Assembly (NCBI GenBank): GCA_965232455.1
Contig: OZ246981.1
Location: 496,001 to 560,000 of the forward strand
DNA: 64,000 nt
Direction of reading: 5' to 3'
Origin: JBFGFX01 sp965232455
GTDB lineage: Bacteria; Pseudomonadota; Gammaproteobacteria; Steroidobacterales; Woeseiaceae
Position numbers and translations under genes: made by a program. A model generated the notes under the pieces. The model worked only from the letters and a program-made list of their open reading frames with translations. It had not been told where the DNA came from and ran no database searches. Of this stretch, positions 52,838-61,176 are shown in pieces (position 1 is the stretch's first letter; the number at the start of each line of letters is the position of its first letter).

Positions 52838-53396
52838 CGCTAAAACGGCGTTTGCCAGGGCAGTTCGGGTAACGCGCACGCAAGCGCGGTGGGTCACTCC
52901 CGTAGCGGTAGAGTAGATCCAATATCGGCGGCAGCGGCGCCGACACATCGCCGGTTGTCCTAATTGCGACAGTCTGGTTCGTAAGTGTTGCGCAATCGGT
53001 ACGGTGCGGCGGGGTCGGGTAATTGGCGGGGGGCAGCGCGCCGGTTTTCCACAACAACGGAAACGCCGGGCGGACAATGTTCTTCTCAGAGCTCGAACGT
53101 CAAGCCCGGGTGTCCGCAAACGGCGACGGAATGCGGGAGTCCTCGCGCGTTGCCTCCGCTGAACTCGGGTAATTGCAAGCGGTGGGGCGCTGTCATGCGT
53201 CTCCGACTGGCGACGCTTTGGCGCCACCGCGGCCGGGTGTCTTCAGTCCGATTGGCGTGTGATTTGTCGGCATGTTCGTATCTTCCTGAGTCGGCGGCAG
53301 TTGTGCCTCGCTGGCACGCGTTTTGCTTATTCAGCTGCGAAGTCTCAAAAAAACCCACGCGGCAATGACGCCGATTTTGGAGCCAGGAGGAGCCCG
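52838..53396. other. 559-base intergenic region upstream of the EF-hand gene
   Basis: No coding frame in it has a credible ribosome-binding site or protein-like composition; the frames are Arg/Pro-rich shadows. Its only clear content is the sigma-54 promoter at 53312-53327 near the right end. A sigma-54 promoter needs upstream activator sites, so the length of this gap would fit an enhancer region. I see no obvious paired dyads. Confidence 0.55.
53312..53327 (+). promoter_or_regulatory. Perfect sigma-54 (RpoN) promoter for the EF-hand gene
   Basis: TGGCACG-N4-TTGCT matches the -24/-12 consensus TGGCACG-N4-TTGCW at every defined base. It lies 69 bases before the ATG at 53397, giving a 5' leader of about 58 bases with a strong AGGAGG ribosome-binding site. 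Activation by a bacterial enhancer-binding protein is therefore expected. Confidence 0.8.
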
Positions 53397-53633
53397 ATGA
53401 AGACACTGAGCGTAATTACACTGGGAATGCTGGTGCTGGGAGCTGCCAGCGCGCAGTCATCGAAAGCCGCTAAGCTTTTCAGCGATCTTGACGTCAATCA
53501 GAACGATCAGATAGACGTCCGCGAGGCGGAAGCCGACAGGCGAGTGCTCGAGTCGTTCAATCGCATGGATGCGAATCGCGACGGCTTGTTGACCCGTGAG
53601 GAATTCGCATCGCTCGAAAAGCTTCAGCAATAG
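53397..53633 (+). CDS. Small exported EF-hand calcium-binding protein
   Basis: 78 residues. A signal peptide (LSVITLGMLVLGAASAQ) is followed by two EF-hand loops, DVNQNDQIDVREAE and DANRDGLLTREEF, each with Asp/Asn at positions 1, 3 and 5, a turn glycine or gap at 6 and Glu at 12. An AGGAGG site lies 7-12 bases upstream. It probably binds Ca2+ in the periplasm. It is framed by a perfect sigma-54 promoter and a strong terminator and so forms a one-gene transcript. Confidence 0.9.
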   Translation: MKTLSVITLGMLVLGAASAQSSKAAKLFSDLDVNQNDQIDVREAEADRRVLESFNRMDANRDGLLTREEFASLEKLQQ

Positions 53634-53672
53634 AATTCGATACAAGATAGCGCTCCCCCCCGCTATCGACTT

Positions 53673-53710
53673 GCCGGCGGAAGTCTTGCGGACTTCCGCC
53701 GGCTTTTTTT
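53673..53710 (+). terminator. Rho-independent terminator after the EF-hand gene
   Basis: A perfect 13-base stem (GCCGGCGGAAGTC and its complement) with a 5-base loop is followed by seven T. It ends the EF-hand transcript. The convergent VOC gene ends 58 bases further on. Confidence 0.92.
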
Positions 53711-53767
53711 CGCAGTGAGGCGAGTTTCGAGTAAGCGCGGCTACCGAGGCGCAGCCGGCAGATTGAC

Positions 53768-54160
53768 CTATCCGGCGCCCTGGAAGAGAGTGCCGCTTTG
53801 AACGAAGCTCAAACGGCTGCCCAGTGGATCAATCGCGTAGAACAGAGTCTCTCCCCACGGCATCGATTCGATTTCCGTAAGACTGTGGCCACCGGCTTCC
53901 TCGATTCGATCGCGGATGGCCACAAGGTCCGGGACGGCGAAGTAGAGGTATTGGTTCTCGTGGTATGTCCAACCCTGATCCAATTCGTCCCCATCCGCCG
54001 AAGGGTCGTAACAAGCAAGAATGACGCCACCGCAATCGAAGTAGTGCCTGCCGGGAGACACACGCTCTCCAGCAGTCTCGAATACGTGGCTATAGAACTG
54101 CACGGCAGATTCGATGTTCGTTACGGGGAGTATTACGCGATAGAGTCGTGGTGAGGTCAT
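53768..54160 (-). CDS. VOC/glyoxalase-fold protein
   Basis: 130 residues. It has the vicinal-oxygen-chelate beta-alpha-beta-beta-beta pattern: RVILPVTNIESAVQFYSHVF at the start and ETLFYAIDPLGSRLSFVQSG at the end. A conserved acidic metal ligand is likely in DPLGSRLSF. These proteins include dioxygenases, isomerases and antibiotic-binding proteins. The substrate is unknown. It is followed on the same strand, after 45 bases, by nothing related, so it is probably an independent gene. Confidence 0.85.
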   Translation of the reverse strand: MTSPRLYRVILPVTNIESAVQFYSHVFETAGERVSPGRHYFDCGGVILACYDPSADGDELDQGWTYHENQYLYFAVPDLVAIRDRIEEAGGHSLTEIESMPWGETLFYAIDPLGSRLSFVQSGTLFQGAG

Positions 54161-54205
54161 GGGCTTGTCTCCAGTTTTCTCAGCAGCGTCATCGGACTCG
54201 CGTTT

Positions 54206-54670
54206 TCACTCCGGGTGTATGTCGAAGTGCAGCACGTCCTCCCGAATGCCGAGTTTGGAATAGAGCGTAATGGCGGGGTCGTCACCGTGATCGGCCTGGA
54301 CGAAGATAACGTGGGCACCACGCGCCGTCGCCATCTCTTTGAGTTCTTCTATAAGTGCGGTTGCAATTCCTTCGCGCCTGTGTCCTTCTGCCACCGCCAG
54401 GTCGTAGATGTATATTTCGCTTCGCTCGCGTTCGAACTTTTGCAGCACATACGCCGCGAGACCGCCGACGACCTCGTCATCTTTTCGCGCCGCGAGCGCA
54501 ATGAAATGCTCGTTTCCCAACAGGCGTTCCAGATAACTCGTGCTGGGCCGCTCTTCGCCGTAGGTCTCCATGTCCTCGAACGCCTCACCGAAGGTCGTCA
54601 GGAGCGCCTCCATCAGCGGCACGTCATCGGGTCCGAGAGCGCATATGTTTAAGGATTCGATGTCTTGCAT
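54206..54670 (-). CDS. AAC(3)-I-like aminoglycoside N-acetyltransferase (GNAT)
   Basis: 154 residues from the ATG at 54670. The sequence parallels AAC(3)-I enzymes throughout: ALGPDDVPLMEALLTTFGEA, YLERLLGNEHFIALAARKDD, ERSEIYIYDLAVAEGHRREG, then IFVQADHGDDPAITLYSKLG and REDVLHFDIHPE. The acetyl-CoA-binding motif is GHRREGIATALI. AAC(3)-I acetylates the 3-amino group of gentamicin-type aminoglycosides. In this chromosomal setting, with no integron or transposon next to it, it may be an environmental relative with another amine substrate. Confidence 0.88.
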   Translation of the reverse strand: MQDIESLNICALGPDDVPLMEALLTTFGEAFEDMETYGEERPSTSYLERLLGNEHFIALAARKDDEVVGGLAAYVLQKFERERSEIYIYDLAVAEGHRREGIATALIEELKEMATARGAHVIFVQADHGDDPAITLYSKLGIREDVLHFDIHPE

Positions 54671-54917
54671 CTCACGCTGGCGATAGGTGAATACCAACTA
54701 AAGGACGGTCGCGAGCCGACGTCGGTCGGTCACCGCTCGAGCCGCCGGTCTACCCGCTTGCGGGCGCGGGCGGGCCGTCAAGACCCCAGTAAACCCGAGC
54801 GTGAATGGGCGGTCAAGTCACGCGATCTCCGCCGAGTGCGGCGGGATTAGACGGAATGCGGCGGTGTAACTGTCTGCAGGTTGAGGAAGGGTCGAGACGG
54901 CGGCTGTTCGCCGCCGC

Positions 54918-55388
54918 TTACAATCCGCGGCCTTTTACACTGCCAACCAGCTTGTTTGCGTTCATGTCGTAAAGCGCACAGACGACTTCGCGGTCGTCCT
55001 GTTTCCAGCTCTCGGTCGATGGATACATCGTAAATATCTCCAGCGACGATGACTCATAGTCCTTACCGACAAAAGCCTGAAAGCGTTCCATGCAGGAATC
55101 GTAGGCCAGCTCCGCCATCCCGTCACCTTCGGGGTAGCTGTCGATAGTGAGATTGACTACGGCGTAAGCCTCGTTGTCGTGCGGTTCGGAACACGGAACG
55201 CCAGGCACGCTGTGGATTTCATCGCTGGACGAGTCGGTATCGTTGAAACAATCGCCGACGCGGACTTGAAACGCATCGACGCTCCCTTCGCCGACGATGG
55301 CGCCGCTGCTGTCGCGGTCGGCGCCCGTCATCGCGCCGTAGACGGCAAATCCGATACCGGCCAGTATATACACTCCCCATTTTTTCAT
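54918..55388 (-). CDS. Exported protein with conserved cysteines, septum-formation-domain-like
   Basis: 156 residues from the ATG at 55388 with GGGGAGGA just upstream. A short N-terminal hydrophobic segment (VYILAGIGFAVYGAMTG) anchors or exports it. The mature part contains VRVGDCFNDTD and VPGVPCSEPHDNEAYAVVNL, the Cys/CSEPHD pattern of the 'septum formation' domain, plus two further cysteines (YDSCMERF, VVCALYD) that would give two disulfides. The domain is best known from actinobacteria, so finding it here is somewhat unusual. Function unknown. Confidence 0.75.
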   Translation of the reverse strand: MKKWGVYILAGIGFAVYGAMTGADRDSSGAIVGEGSVDAFQVRVGDCFNDTDSSSDEIHSVPGVPCSEPHDNEAYAVVNLTIDSYPEGDGMAELAYDSCMERFQAFVGKDYESSSLEIFTMYPSTESWKQDDREVVCALYDMNANKLVGSVKGRGL

Positions 55389-55748
55389 GATTCCTCCCCT
55401 GTCGATCGAGGCCACGTCAAGCGGACCGACCGGAATGACGAAGACGGTACGCGCCGAACGCCCGCGAGCAGTCTCACTGAGCGCCACAGCCGCGTTTTGC
55501 GGGCTCCAAGTCTGATCGAAAGCCGCCGTCGCACAAGGGCAGAGGTCTCGGTTTGGGTGTTGAACGGCCGTGTAAGACGCGTTCATTTGCCATAATTCAA
55601 AGAATTCGCTTATCGCGTCGTCGGCGCAAAAAAAACGAATCACTCAGGGTCGCACCGTCCGCGGGACGCCGTTCTGGCGCAGACAGGGCGGACTCACTGA
55701 TTGTTCAGCGCTGACTGCCATTCTTCGAGAAAGCGCCGAGCATGTGTA

Positions 55749-55759
55749 GGGTCGGACCT
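55749..55759 (+). repeat. Left 11-bp inverted repeat flanking the REP-associated transposase
   Basis: GGGTCGGACCT is the exact reverse complement of the copy at 56650-56660. The two lie about 900 bases apart on either side of the transposase gene. They may be the ends of the mobile unit or recognition sites of the enzyme. Confidence 0.5.
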
Positions 55760-55815
55760 GCGTAAGTGGGTGAACAATATAGCAGCTTGTTGAAGTATCA
55801 CCGTCGGCGTGGCAC

Positions 55816-56559
55816 TTAAAACTGCTTTTTTACGATCGAATCAGCGAGATAACGTCCACGGTCTTCTCTTAATATTTGCATCTTGTTGCTCGTCGCGAGG
55901 ACGCGATGCCGTCCTCTGAGTCCTAGCCCTGATTTCAACTCACCAAGAAACTTCTCGTCCCCAATACCGACCGCCTCCGTCCATTCTGGTTGACGAAGAC
56001 TGCTAGCCATCGCTTGGTCCAGTGAACTTGTTTGCTCTTCCAGCAATTGTTCGACAGATGCCACGTTTCGCAGTCGGCATAGCGTAGGCACGTCAATAAC
56101 GCATTTGCGCTTCCAAGGTCGTCGAAGTTCCGAAAACCCGCTGACATCCCACTCACTTGGGTGCTTCACAACGCCGGCGCGAACCATGTTCAAATCGATG
56201 TAGGTGATGCACTGTGCAAGATGTTTGTCGGTCTGCACAGCGGTCGCATGGTACCGATCCTCCCAAAATGCACCTCGGCGATTCTTGCGATTGTTGAATT
56301 CCTGAGCGGTGCGTCCAGCAATCAGCTGCATAGATCTTGGAATTTCGCCGGCGCCCCGATCCGCGACCAGCAAATGCACGTGGTTCGATGTGGCGATATA
56401 GTTCAATACGGACAATCTGTAGCGTCGCTTAGCTTCAAACAGCCAGTGGCGCCACCGCCGTCTGTCCTTTGAGAATTTGAGAAGAAAAGACTTCTCATGA
56501 CACCGATGAGTGATGTGCCAGACATACCCTTTACAAACAACACGATTAGCCCGCGGCAT
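55816..56559 (-). mobile_element. REP-associated tyrosine transposase (Y1/HUH family, TnpA-REP)
   Basis: 247 residues from the ATG at 56559 (family start MPRANRVVCKGYVWHITHRC). The HUH nuclease motif is NHVHLLV (about residues 60-66). The catalytic-tyrosine helix is QCITYIDLNMVRAGVV (about 112). IAGRTAQEFNNRKNRRGAF and WEDRYHATAV are typical of TnpA-REP. The family nicks REP hairpins and is related to IS200/IS605 transposases. Base composition is AT-richer than the flanking genes, pointing to a different origin. Downstream and upstream 11-bp inverted repeats are listed separately. It is intact, with no frameshift. Confidence 0.9.
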
Positions 56560-56649
56560 GATGATCGTTCTCAACGCGTAAATGGCTAGATTAGATGCTG
56601 AATTCAGGACTATTCAACGCACTTTTCTCTAGAATTCAATCAAATACCG

Positions 56650-56660
56650 AGGTCCGACCC
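56650..56660 (+). repeat. Right 11-bp inverted repeat flanking the REP-associated transposase
   Basis: AGGTCCGACCC is the exact reverse complement of the copy at 55749-55759. It sits 90 bases outside the transposase start and 77 bases before the next gene. Confidence 0.5.
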
Positions 56661-56737
56661 GGAAAAGGCTGGAACTTCTCCATACTTGCTACAATCGAAC
56701 GGACACACGGGTTTCCAGCGTTGTCAGGAGATGTGCA

Positions 56738-58069
56738 ATGATTGCTGATGAGCGAAATCGTGGTCGGGCGCGCAGCGTGACGAGTAGGACCGCGATCCTT
56801 GCGATCGCCGTCACAATACCGTTGACCTCCGGCTGGACGGCGCAGGGCGGATCCGTCCCACCCGCGCCGTCGAGCGAAACCGACCCGCTGATTCTCGTTG
56901 ACCCCCACATGCCGCAGGCGCTCCGGTCCGCCATCAAAAAGGTGGTGGTCATCGCTGGCCAAAGCCCCGCCAGCCAGGACGTCACCGGGAGTTACCGAAA
57001 GGAAACGGCAGGGCTCGTGGGAGGTATGGACGCCGGATCCAGGATGGGAACAATTTCCAAGGAAATCGGCGGCGTGCCGGTGAGCATTCCTATTCCGGGG
57101 CTGGCGATCCCCGGCGCGATTTTCGGCGGTCTGTCGGGCGCCACGAAACGGGAAATTCAGGAATTCCGGGACAGGCTGACCGAGCAGATCGCCAACGCCG
57201 AAAGCCCGCCGCTGAGGAGCGACGGGCTGGCGCTGGACGCGTTCTGGGGAATCCGCAAACTGCCGCATCTCGAGTCACAGCTGTTTGCGCCGACGGTGGA
57301 GATTCCGAACGATACGGATGCGGTCATGTACGTGAGTCTCGATGACCTGACCATTGACGTTCAGGGCAAGGAGGCGATCATAAGCACTGCGGCGGTCGCA
57401 ACCGTTCGTCGCTTGAGCGACGGAAGAAACGTCTACGAGACGGTGGTCAGGTATCAGGACAGGGACACGTTGAGAAACTGGACGGAAAACGAAAACGCGT
57501 TGTGGCGGGACTACACGAACTTCGCGCGGCACTACCTCGGGCGGGAGATCGCGGCCGATGTTTTCGACAGGGTCCAAATCAGTCACGAACTGCGGCCGAT
57601 GGAAACGGACACCGCGGAAAAAGCCAGGAAGAGCGAGTTGAAATTCGTCAGCAGTTCCTTAACCCCGACACTTGCCTGGGACCTGAAATTGGCCGGCGGC
57701 GACGCGCATGCCGTTTGGGCAGATACGATCGACGAATCGGATGTCTTTTACGACATAGAGATATTCGACAACCGTACCCTGGTTTACGACGAACGGCAGT
57801 TGCCGGATACCAGCCACACGGTTGCCTACGAACTGGAACCCTGCCAAACCTACCGATGGTCCGTGCGGCCGGCGTACCACGTCAACGGCGAAGTCAAGTT
57901 TGGTGAGTGGATGAGATTCAGCCCGGATGCCGATGCGGACACGAAAGCCGAAGACGCAGGTGAATCGAAAATCAATACTGAAAAAGGCATCTATGGCAGG
58001 CAGGCATCCGAGGCCCCTGCCTACACCCAGGATTTTGCGCTCCTTGAAATCGAGTGCGGCCGTCGCTGA
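56738..58069 (+). CDS. Large exported protein of unknown function
   Basis: 443 residues with an AGGAG site 7 bases before the ATG. An N-terminal hydrophobic segment (AILAIAVTIPLTSGW) suggests export or a lipidless anchor. Near residue 115 a Gly/Pro-rich hydrophobic stretch (VSIPIPGLAIPGAIFGGLSG) looks like a membrane-inserting or glycine-zipper segment. The C-terminal half reads as beta-sandwich (fibronectin-like: YELEPCQTYRWSVRPAYHVN, then GEVKFGEWMRFSP). Only two cysteines are visible, in ELEPCQ and IECGRR. I do not recognise a family. Confidence 0.75.
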   Translation: MIADERNRGRARSVTSRTAILAIAVTIPLTSGWTAQGGSVPPAPSSETDPLILVDPHMPQALRSAIKKVVVIAGQSPASQDVTGSYRKETAGLVGGMDAGSRMGTISKEIGGVPVSIPIPGLAIPGAIFGGLSGATKREIQEFRDRLTEQIANAESPPLRSDGLALDAFWGIRKLPHLESQLFAPTVEIPNDTDAVMYVSLDDLTIDVQGKEAIISTAAVATVRRLSDGRNVYETVVRYQDRDTLRNWTENENALWRDYTNFARHYLGREIAADVFDRVQISHELRPMETDTAEKARKSELKFVSSSLTPTLAWDLKLAGGDAHAVWADTIDESDVFYDIEIFDNRTLVYDERQLPDTSHTVAYELEPCQTYRWSVRPAYHVNGEVKFGEWMRFSPDADADTKAEDAGESKINTEKGIYGRQASEAPAYTQDFALLEIECGRR

Positions 58070-58200
58070 TTCCGTCACGGGCGTTGCGAACGGCGGCTGG
58101 CACGCGGAGTAGTACGAATACCGCCAGCATTCTCCTGCGATTTCGGGCATGATCTGACGGGCTCGCCGGGAGTTTTTGACTGCAACATGGGGGAGGGTCC

Positions 58201-59580
58201 TTGATTTCCGCGATTCGCAAAACGCTGTTCCTCAGTGTGGTCGCCGCCTGCTTCAGCAGTCAGGTCGTCGAGGCGCAGGACAAAAAGGCGCTAGTCGGCG
58301 GCCGCCTCATCGACGGCCTGCTCGGATCACCGATTGCGGACAGCGTCATTCTGATTGACGGAGACGTCATCGAGGCGGTCGGAACCGTGGACACGCTCGC
58401 GGTGCCGCCGGGTTACGAGCGGATATCCACCGAGGGCATGTCGGTGCTGCCGGGCCTGTGGGAAATGCATACCCATCTCATGCTCAACGGCCATTCGGAC
58501 TATAGCCATTGGCATCCCACGTACCTGGACCGTTTTGCGGATGAAATTATGCCGGCTTCCGCGGTCCAGCTTCTGTCGGCGGGCGTCACGACCGCCCGTG
58601 ATCTGGGTGCGCCACTCGAGGACTCAATACAGGTTCGCGACAGGATTAACCGAGGCGAAATTCCCGGTCCGCGGCTTTTCGTTTCGGGCCCGTTCATCCA
58701 GCATCAGGCTCCCGCCGGCACGGAGTTTTATCGCTGGGGCGTATCCGGCGAGCGGGATGCGAGAGCAAAGGTTCGGCAGCTGGCGGAAGCGGGTGTTGAC
58801 GTCATCAAGCTGATCGACCAGGACGAGATGACGTTGGCGGAAGCATCGGCCGTTGTGGACGAAGCGCACAAGCACGGTCTTCCCGTCGTTGCGCATGCCC
58901 ATCGCCCTGACGAGATCCGTCGCGGCCTGGAGATTGGCGTGGACAATTTCGAGCACACCGGTCTTGCGGCGGCTCCGGAATACCCGCAGGACGTCATCAC
59001 ATTGCTAAAGGAGCGCACCGCCACTGGGCGCATACGCGGCGGGCCGCTCTACTGGACGCCAACCGTCGAAGGTCTGTGGAACTACGATTTGACGATCGAG
59101 AACCCGGAGCATCTCGACTCGGATTGTTGGCACCGGGGGCTCGAGGCCGACACGATTGCCGACATCGCGCAATCGATCGAAAGCCCGAAAGACCTGCTTT
59201 ACTTCGACATCACGCCAAAACGCAAGCCGACTCTGATCCGGAAAATCCACCAGCTTCGCGAGGCGGGCATTGTCCTGATGATCGGCACCGACAGCGGCGT
59301 GCCGCTGAAATTTCAGTGCCAGTCCACGTGGCGCGAACTGGACGTCTGGGTGAACGTCATGGACATTCCGGCGCAGGAGGCGATCCGGGCAGCGACCTAC
59401 TGGCCGTCAAAAATGATGAAGGTGGCGGATCGATGGGGCACGATCACGCCCGGGAAGTACGCGGACATCATTGCGGTACGAGGCGACGTCCTGAGGCACA
59501 TCAGCTTGTTGCAGAGGGTGGATTTCGTGATGAAGGGGGGCGTGGTGTACAAACGGAATGGAAGGATGCTGGACGACTAG
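58201..59580 (+). CDS. Amidohydrolase-family protein, exported
   Basis: 459 residues from a TTG (58201) with GGGGGAGGG upstream. A signal peptide (LFLSVVAACFSSQVVEAQ) is followed by the amidohydrolase barrel. Metal ligands are visible in WEMHTHLML (His-x-His), a lysine in VDVIKLIDQDE, histidines in LPVVAHAHRPDEI and NFEHTGL, and the aspartate in GTDSGVPL. The C-terminal beta sandwich closes with TPGKYADIIAVRGD. It is a likely periplasmic peptidase or imidazolonepropionase/prolidase-like hydrolase; the substrate is unknown. Confidence 0.9.
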   Translation: MISAIRKTLFLSVVAACFSSQVVEAQDKKALVGGRLIDGLLGSPIADSVILIDGDVIEAVGTVDTLAVPPGYERISTEGMSVLPGLWEMHTHLMLNGHSDYSHWHPTYLDRFADEIMPASAVQLLSAGVTTARDLGAPLEDSIQVRDRINRGEIPGPRLFVSGPFIQHQAPAGTEFYRWGVSGERDARAKVRQLAEAGVDVIKLIDQDEMTLAEASAVVDEAHKHGLPVVAHAHRPDEIRRGLEIGVDNFEHTGLAAAPEYPQDVITLLKERTATGRIRGGPLYWTPTVEGLWNYDLTIENPEHLDSDCWHRGLEADTIADIAQSIESPKDLLYFDITPKRKPTLIRKIHQLREAGIVLMIGTDSGVPLKFQCQSTWRELDVWVNVMDIPAQEAIRAATYWPSKMMKVADRWGTITPGKYADIIAVRGDVLRHISLLQRVDFVMKGGVVYKRNGRMLDD

Positions 59581-59634
59581 TCCGTCCACGACGGTGTTCT
59601 GCTCGAGTTGAAGCCTGTCGGCGGCGCTTCGGGG

Positions 59635-60339
59635 TCAGCTCGTTTGCGGTATCCCGACAAGATAAAACTGGACGACGTTAATCGTATCGATTGTTCCGTG
59701 AACGAGAATCAACGCCCACAGGTTACGTCGTTGCGCAACGTAGAAGAGGCCAAAAACAAAGCCCACGAGTCCGGTCGTGATGACGCCGAGTGGTCCCTGA
59801 TAAAAGTGCAAAAGGCCGAATAACACTCCCTGTAACAAACTCATGAGGACGGCGCTGATCCGGCCCGGGCCCGAGATCGTCAGCAGGCGGTCGAGCAGAA
59901 AACCGCGATAGACGATTTCCTCGAAAAACGCCGCCGTTACCCAGACGCTGATCAGGGATACGACCAGCATCGTCACATTCTGGTGGAGAACGGCAAACTT
60001 GCTCAGGTCCACCGCGGCGTCGACAAACTTCACGGCGATCCATTGCCCTCCGCCGGCGACGGCGAGGGTCGTGACGAAAATTGCGATAGACCACAGCGGA
60101 ACCGACCAAAGCCTCTTCGGCCGCGAGAGACCAATATCGGTAAGCCGCTGTTTACGACGCCCGACGATTACCCACACCGTGACGAACGCGCCGATCACGG
60201 AGATCAGCCCCTGATAGAGGCCGGGCGGAACCAGCGCGCGGTCGATGAAGAGCAAAGCGACGGTTACGGCCAGGAAAACCAGGACGTCGGTCAGTGCGGA
60301 CACCGGGGCGGACGAGGGTCCGGAACCAGTTTTTTCCAT
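59635..60339 (-). CDS. CPBP-family intramembrane protease
   Basis: 234 residues from the ATG at 60339, with GGAG 8 bases upstream. About seven hydrophobic helices. The CPBP/Abi motifs are AAFFEEIVYRGFLLDRL (the catalytic EE-x3-R), LLQGVLFGLLHFYQG (with a histidine) and LWALILVHGTIDTIN (with the last histidine). Family members are glutamate intramembrane endopeptidases related to CAAX prenyl proteases and bacteriocin-immunity proteins. It is divergent from a TetR gene and shares the double palindrome at 60354-60402, so it is very probably the regulator's target. Confidence 0.9.
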   Translation of the reverse strand: MEKTGSGPSSAPVSALTDVLVFLAVTVALLFIDRALVPPGLYQGLISVIGAFVTVWVIVGRRKQRLTDIGLSRPKRLWSVPLWSIAIFVTTLAVAGGGQWIAVKFVDAAVDLSKFAVLHQNVTMLVVSLISVWVTAAFFEEIVYRGFLLDRLLTISGPGRISAVLMSLLQGVLFGLLHFYQGPLGVITTGLVGFVFGLFYVAQRRNLWALILVHGTIDTINVVQFYLVGIPQTS

Positions 60340-60353
60340 GGACGCGCTCCAAC

Positions 60354-60402
60354 GACAAAAGTAATCGTTGATTACATATTGTAATCCTTGATTACTTTTG
60401 TC
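60354..60402. promoter_or_regulatory. Double TetR-type operator in a 49-bp palindrome
   Basis: Two copies of the perfect dyad GTAATC-N3-GATTAC (60361-60375 and 60381-60395) are spaced 20 bases start to start. The whole segment is itself nearly palindromic about 60378, with GACAAAA and TTTTGTC at the ends. It is 14 bases from the CPBP start and 16 bases from the TetR start and must overlap both promoters. This is the layout expected for autoregulation plus repression of the divergent gene. Confidence 0.85.
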
Positions 60403-60418
60403 AAGCTGCCGAACGTGC

Positions 60419-61015
60419 ATGGTCGAACACACTAAAACCAGGCTCCTGCGGGCGGGCGAGCAACTCTTCGTCACCAAGGGGTATGTAAAAACGACCGTCG
60501 GCGACATTGAGCAGGCCGCCGGCCTCAGCGCGCGCGCCGGCGGTTTCTATCGACATTTCAAAAGCAAGGAAGCGCTGCTTCTCGAGCTTGCCGAGAGTCG
60601 GTTTGAAACGCCGGAGCAGCTTGGCTTGACCGATCTGTTCCCGCTCAGCGATACGCGCGCGGAACTCATTTATATCGCTCGTGCTTATGACCGGCTCAAT
60701 CAAGGCCACGACGGTTTGAGTCAGGTGCTGCGCGTCGAGGCGGCAAGAATACCCGCGCTGAAGACGATGATCGTCGAGGCGAACGAACGCCTTTTTCAAT
60801 CGCTTTGCGCATGGCTGTCGGGAAAAACCGCGCTGAAACATCAAGACGACGCTGCGACGGCCGAAGCTGCACTCATGGTGTTTGGCGGTTGGCTGTTTTT
60901 CCTGGCACGGCGCGATGAAGTCCCGGCACCAACAAAAGATCGGCTCGAGGGCTTGCTGGACCGATGGGTGGATTTCTGGTCGGCGATCCTGGACAGTGAA
61001 GAGTTCGGACTTTAG
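60419..61015 (+). CDS. TetR-family transcriptional regulator
   Basis: 198 residues from the ATG at 60419. The N-terminal helix-turn-helix is typical: KTRLLRAGEQLFVTKGYVKT, TVGDIEQAAGLSARAGGFYR and HFKSKEALLLELAE. The C-terminal ligand-binding domain (about 60-195) is helical, with no recognisable effector signature. It most likely binds the dyads at 60361-60395 and controls itself and the CPBP gene. The inducer is unknown. Confidence 0.93.
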   Translation: MVEHTKTRLLRAGEQLFVTKGYVKTTVGDIEQAAGLSARAGGFYRHFKSKEALLLELAESRFETPEQLGLTDLFPLSDTRAELIYIARAYDRLNQGHDGLSQVLRVEAARIPALKTMIVEANERLFQSLCAWLSGKTALKHQDDAATAEAALMVFGGWLFFLARRDEVPAPTKDRLEGLLDRWVDFWSAILDSEEFGL

Positions 61016-61176
61016 CCCGGACCGGCCAGGCTCCGGGTCGCGGATGCGCTTCTGCCAGCCGTTGATTGGCGGCGAAAGCCGCTATAATCCCAGCAACGGG
61101 TTTGTTCGTGAATCAGTTCGTGATTCGCGCCGATCGCCGAATCTCCGGGCTGTGAGATATCGCAAAGGTGTATCAA

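Noticed and set aside
52823..53227. Two overlapping frames in the gap before the EF-hand gene
   Set aside because: Extreme Arg content, no start signals, and the region contains the sigma-54 promoter instead.
54898..54916. CGGCGGC/GCCGCCG hairpin just after the 54918 gene as a terminator
   Set aside because: A short all-GC stem with no T-run. Such palindromes are common by chance at this GC content.
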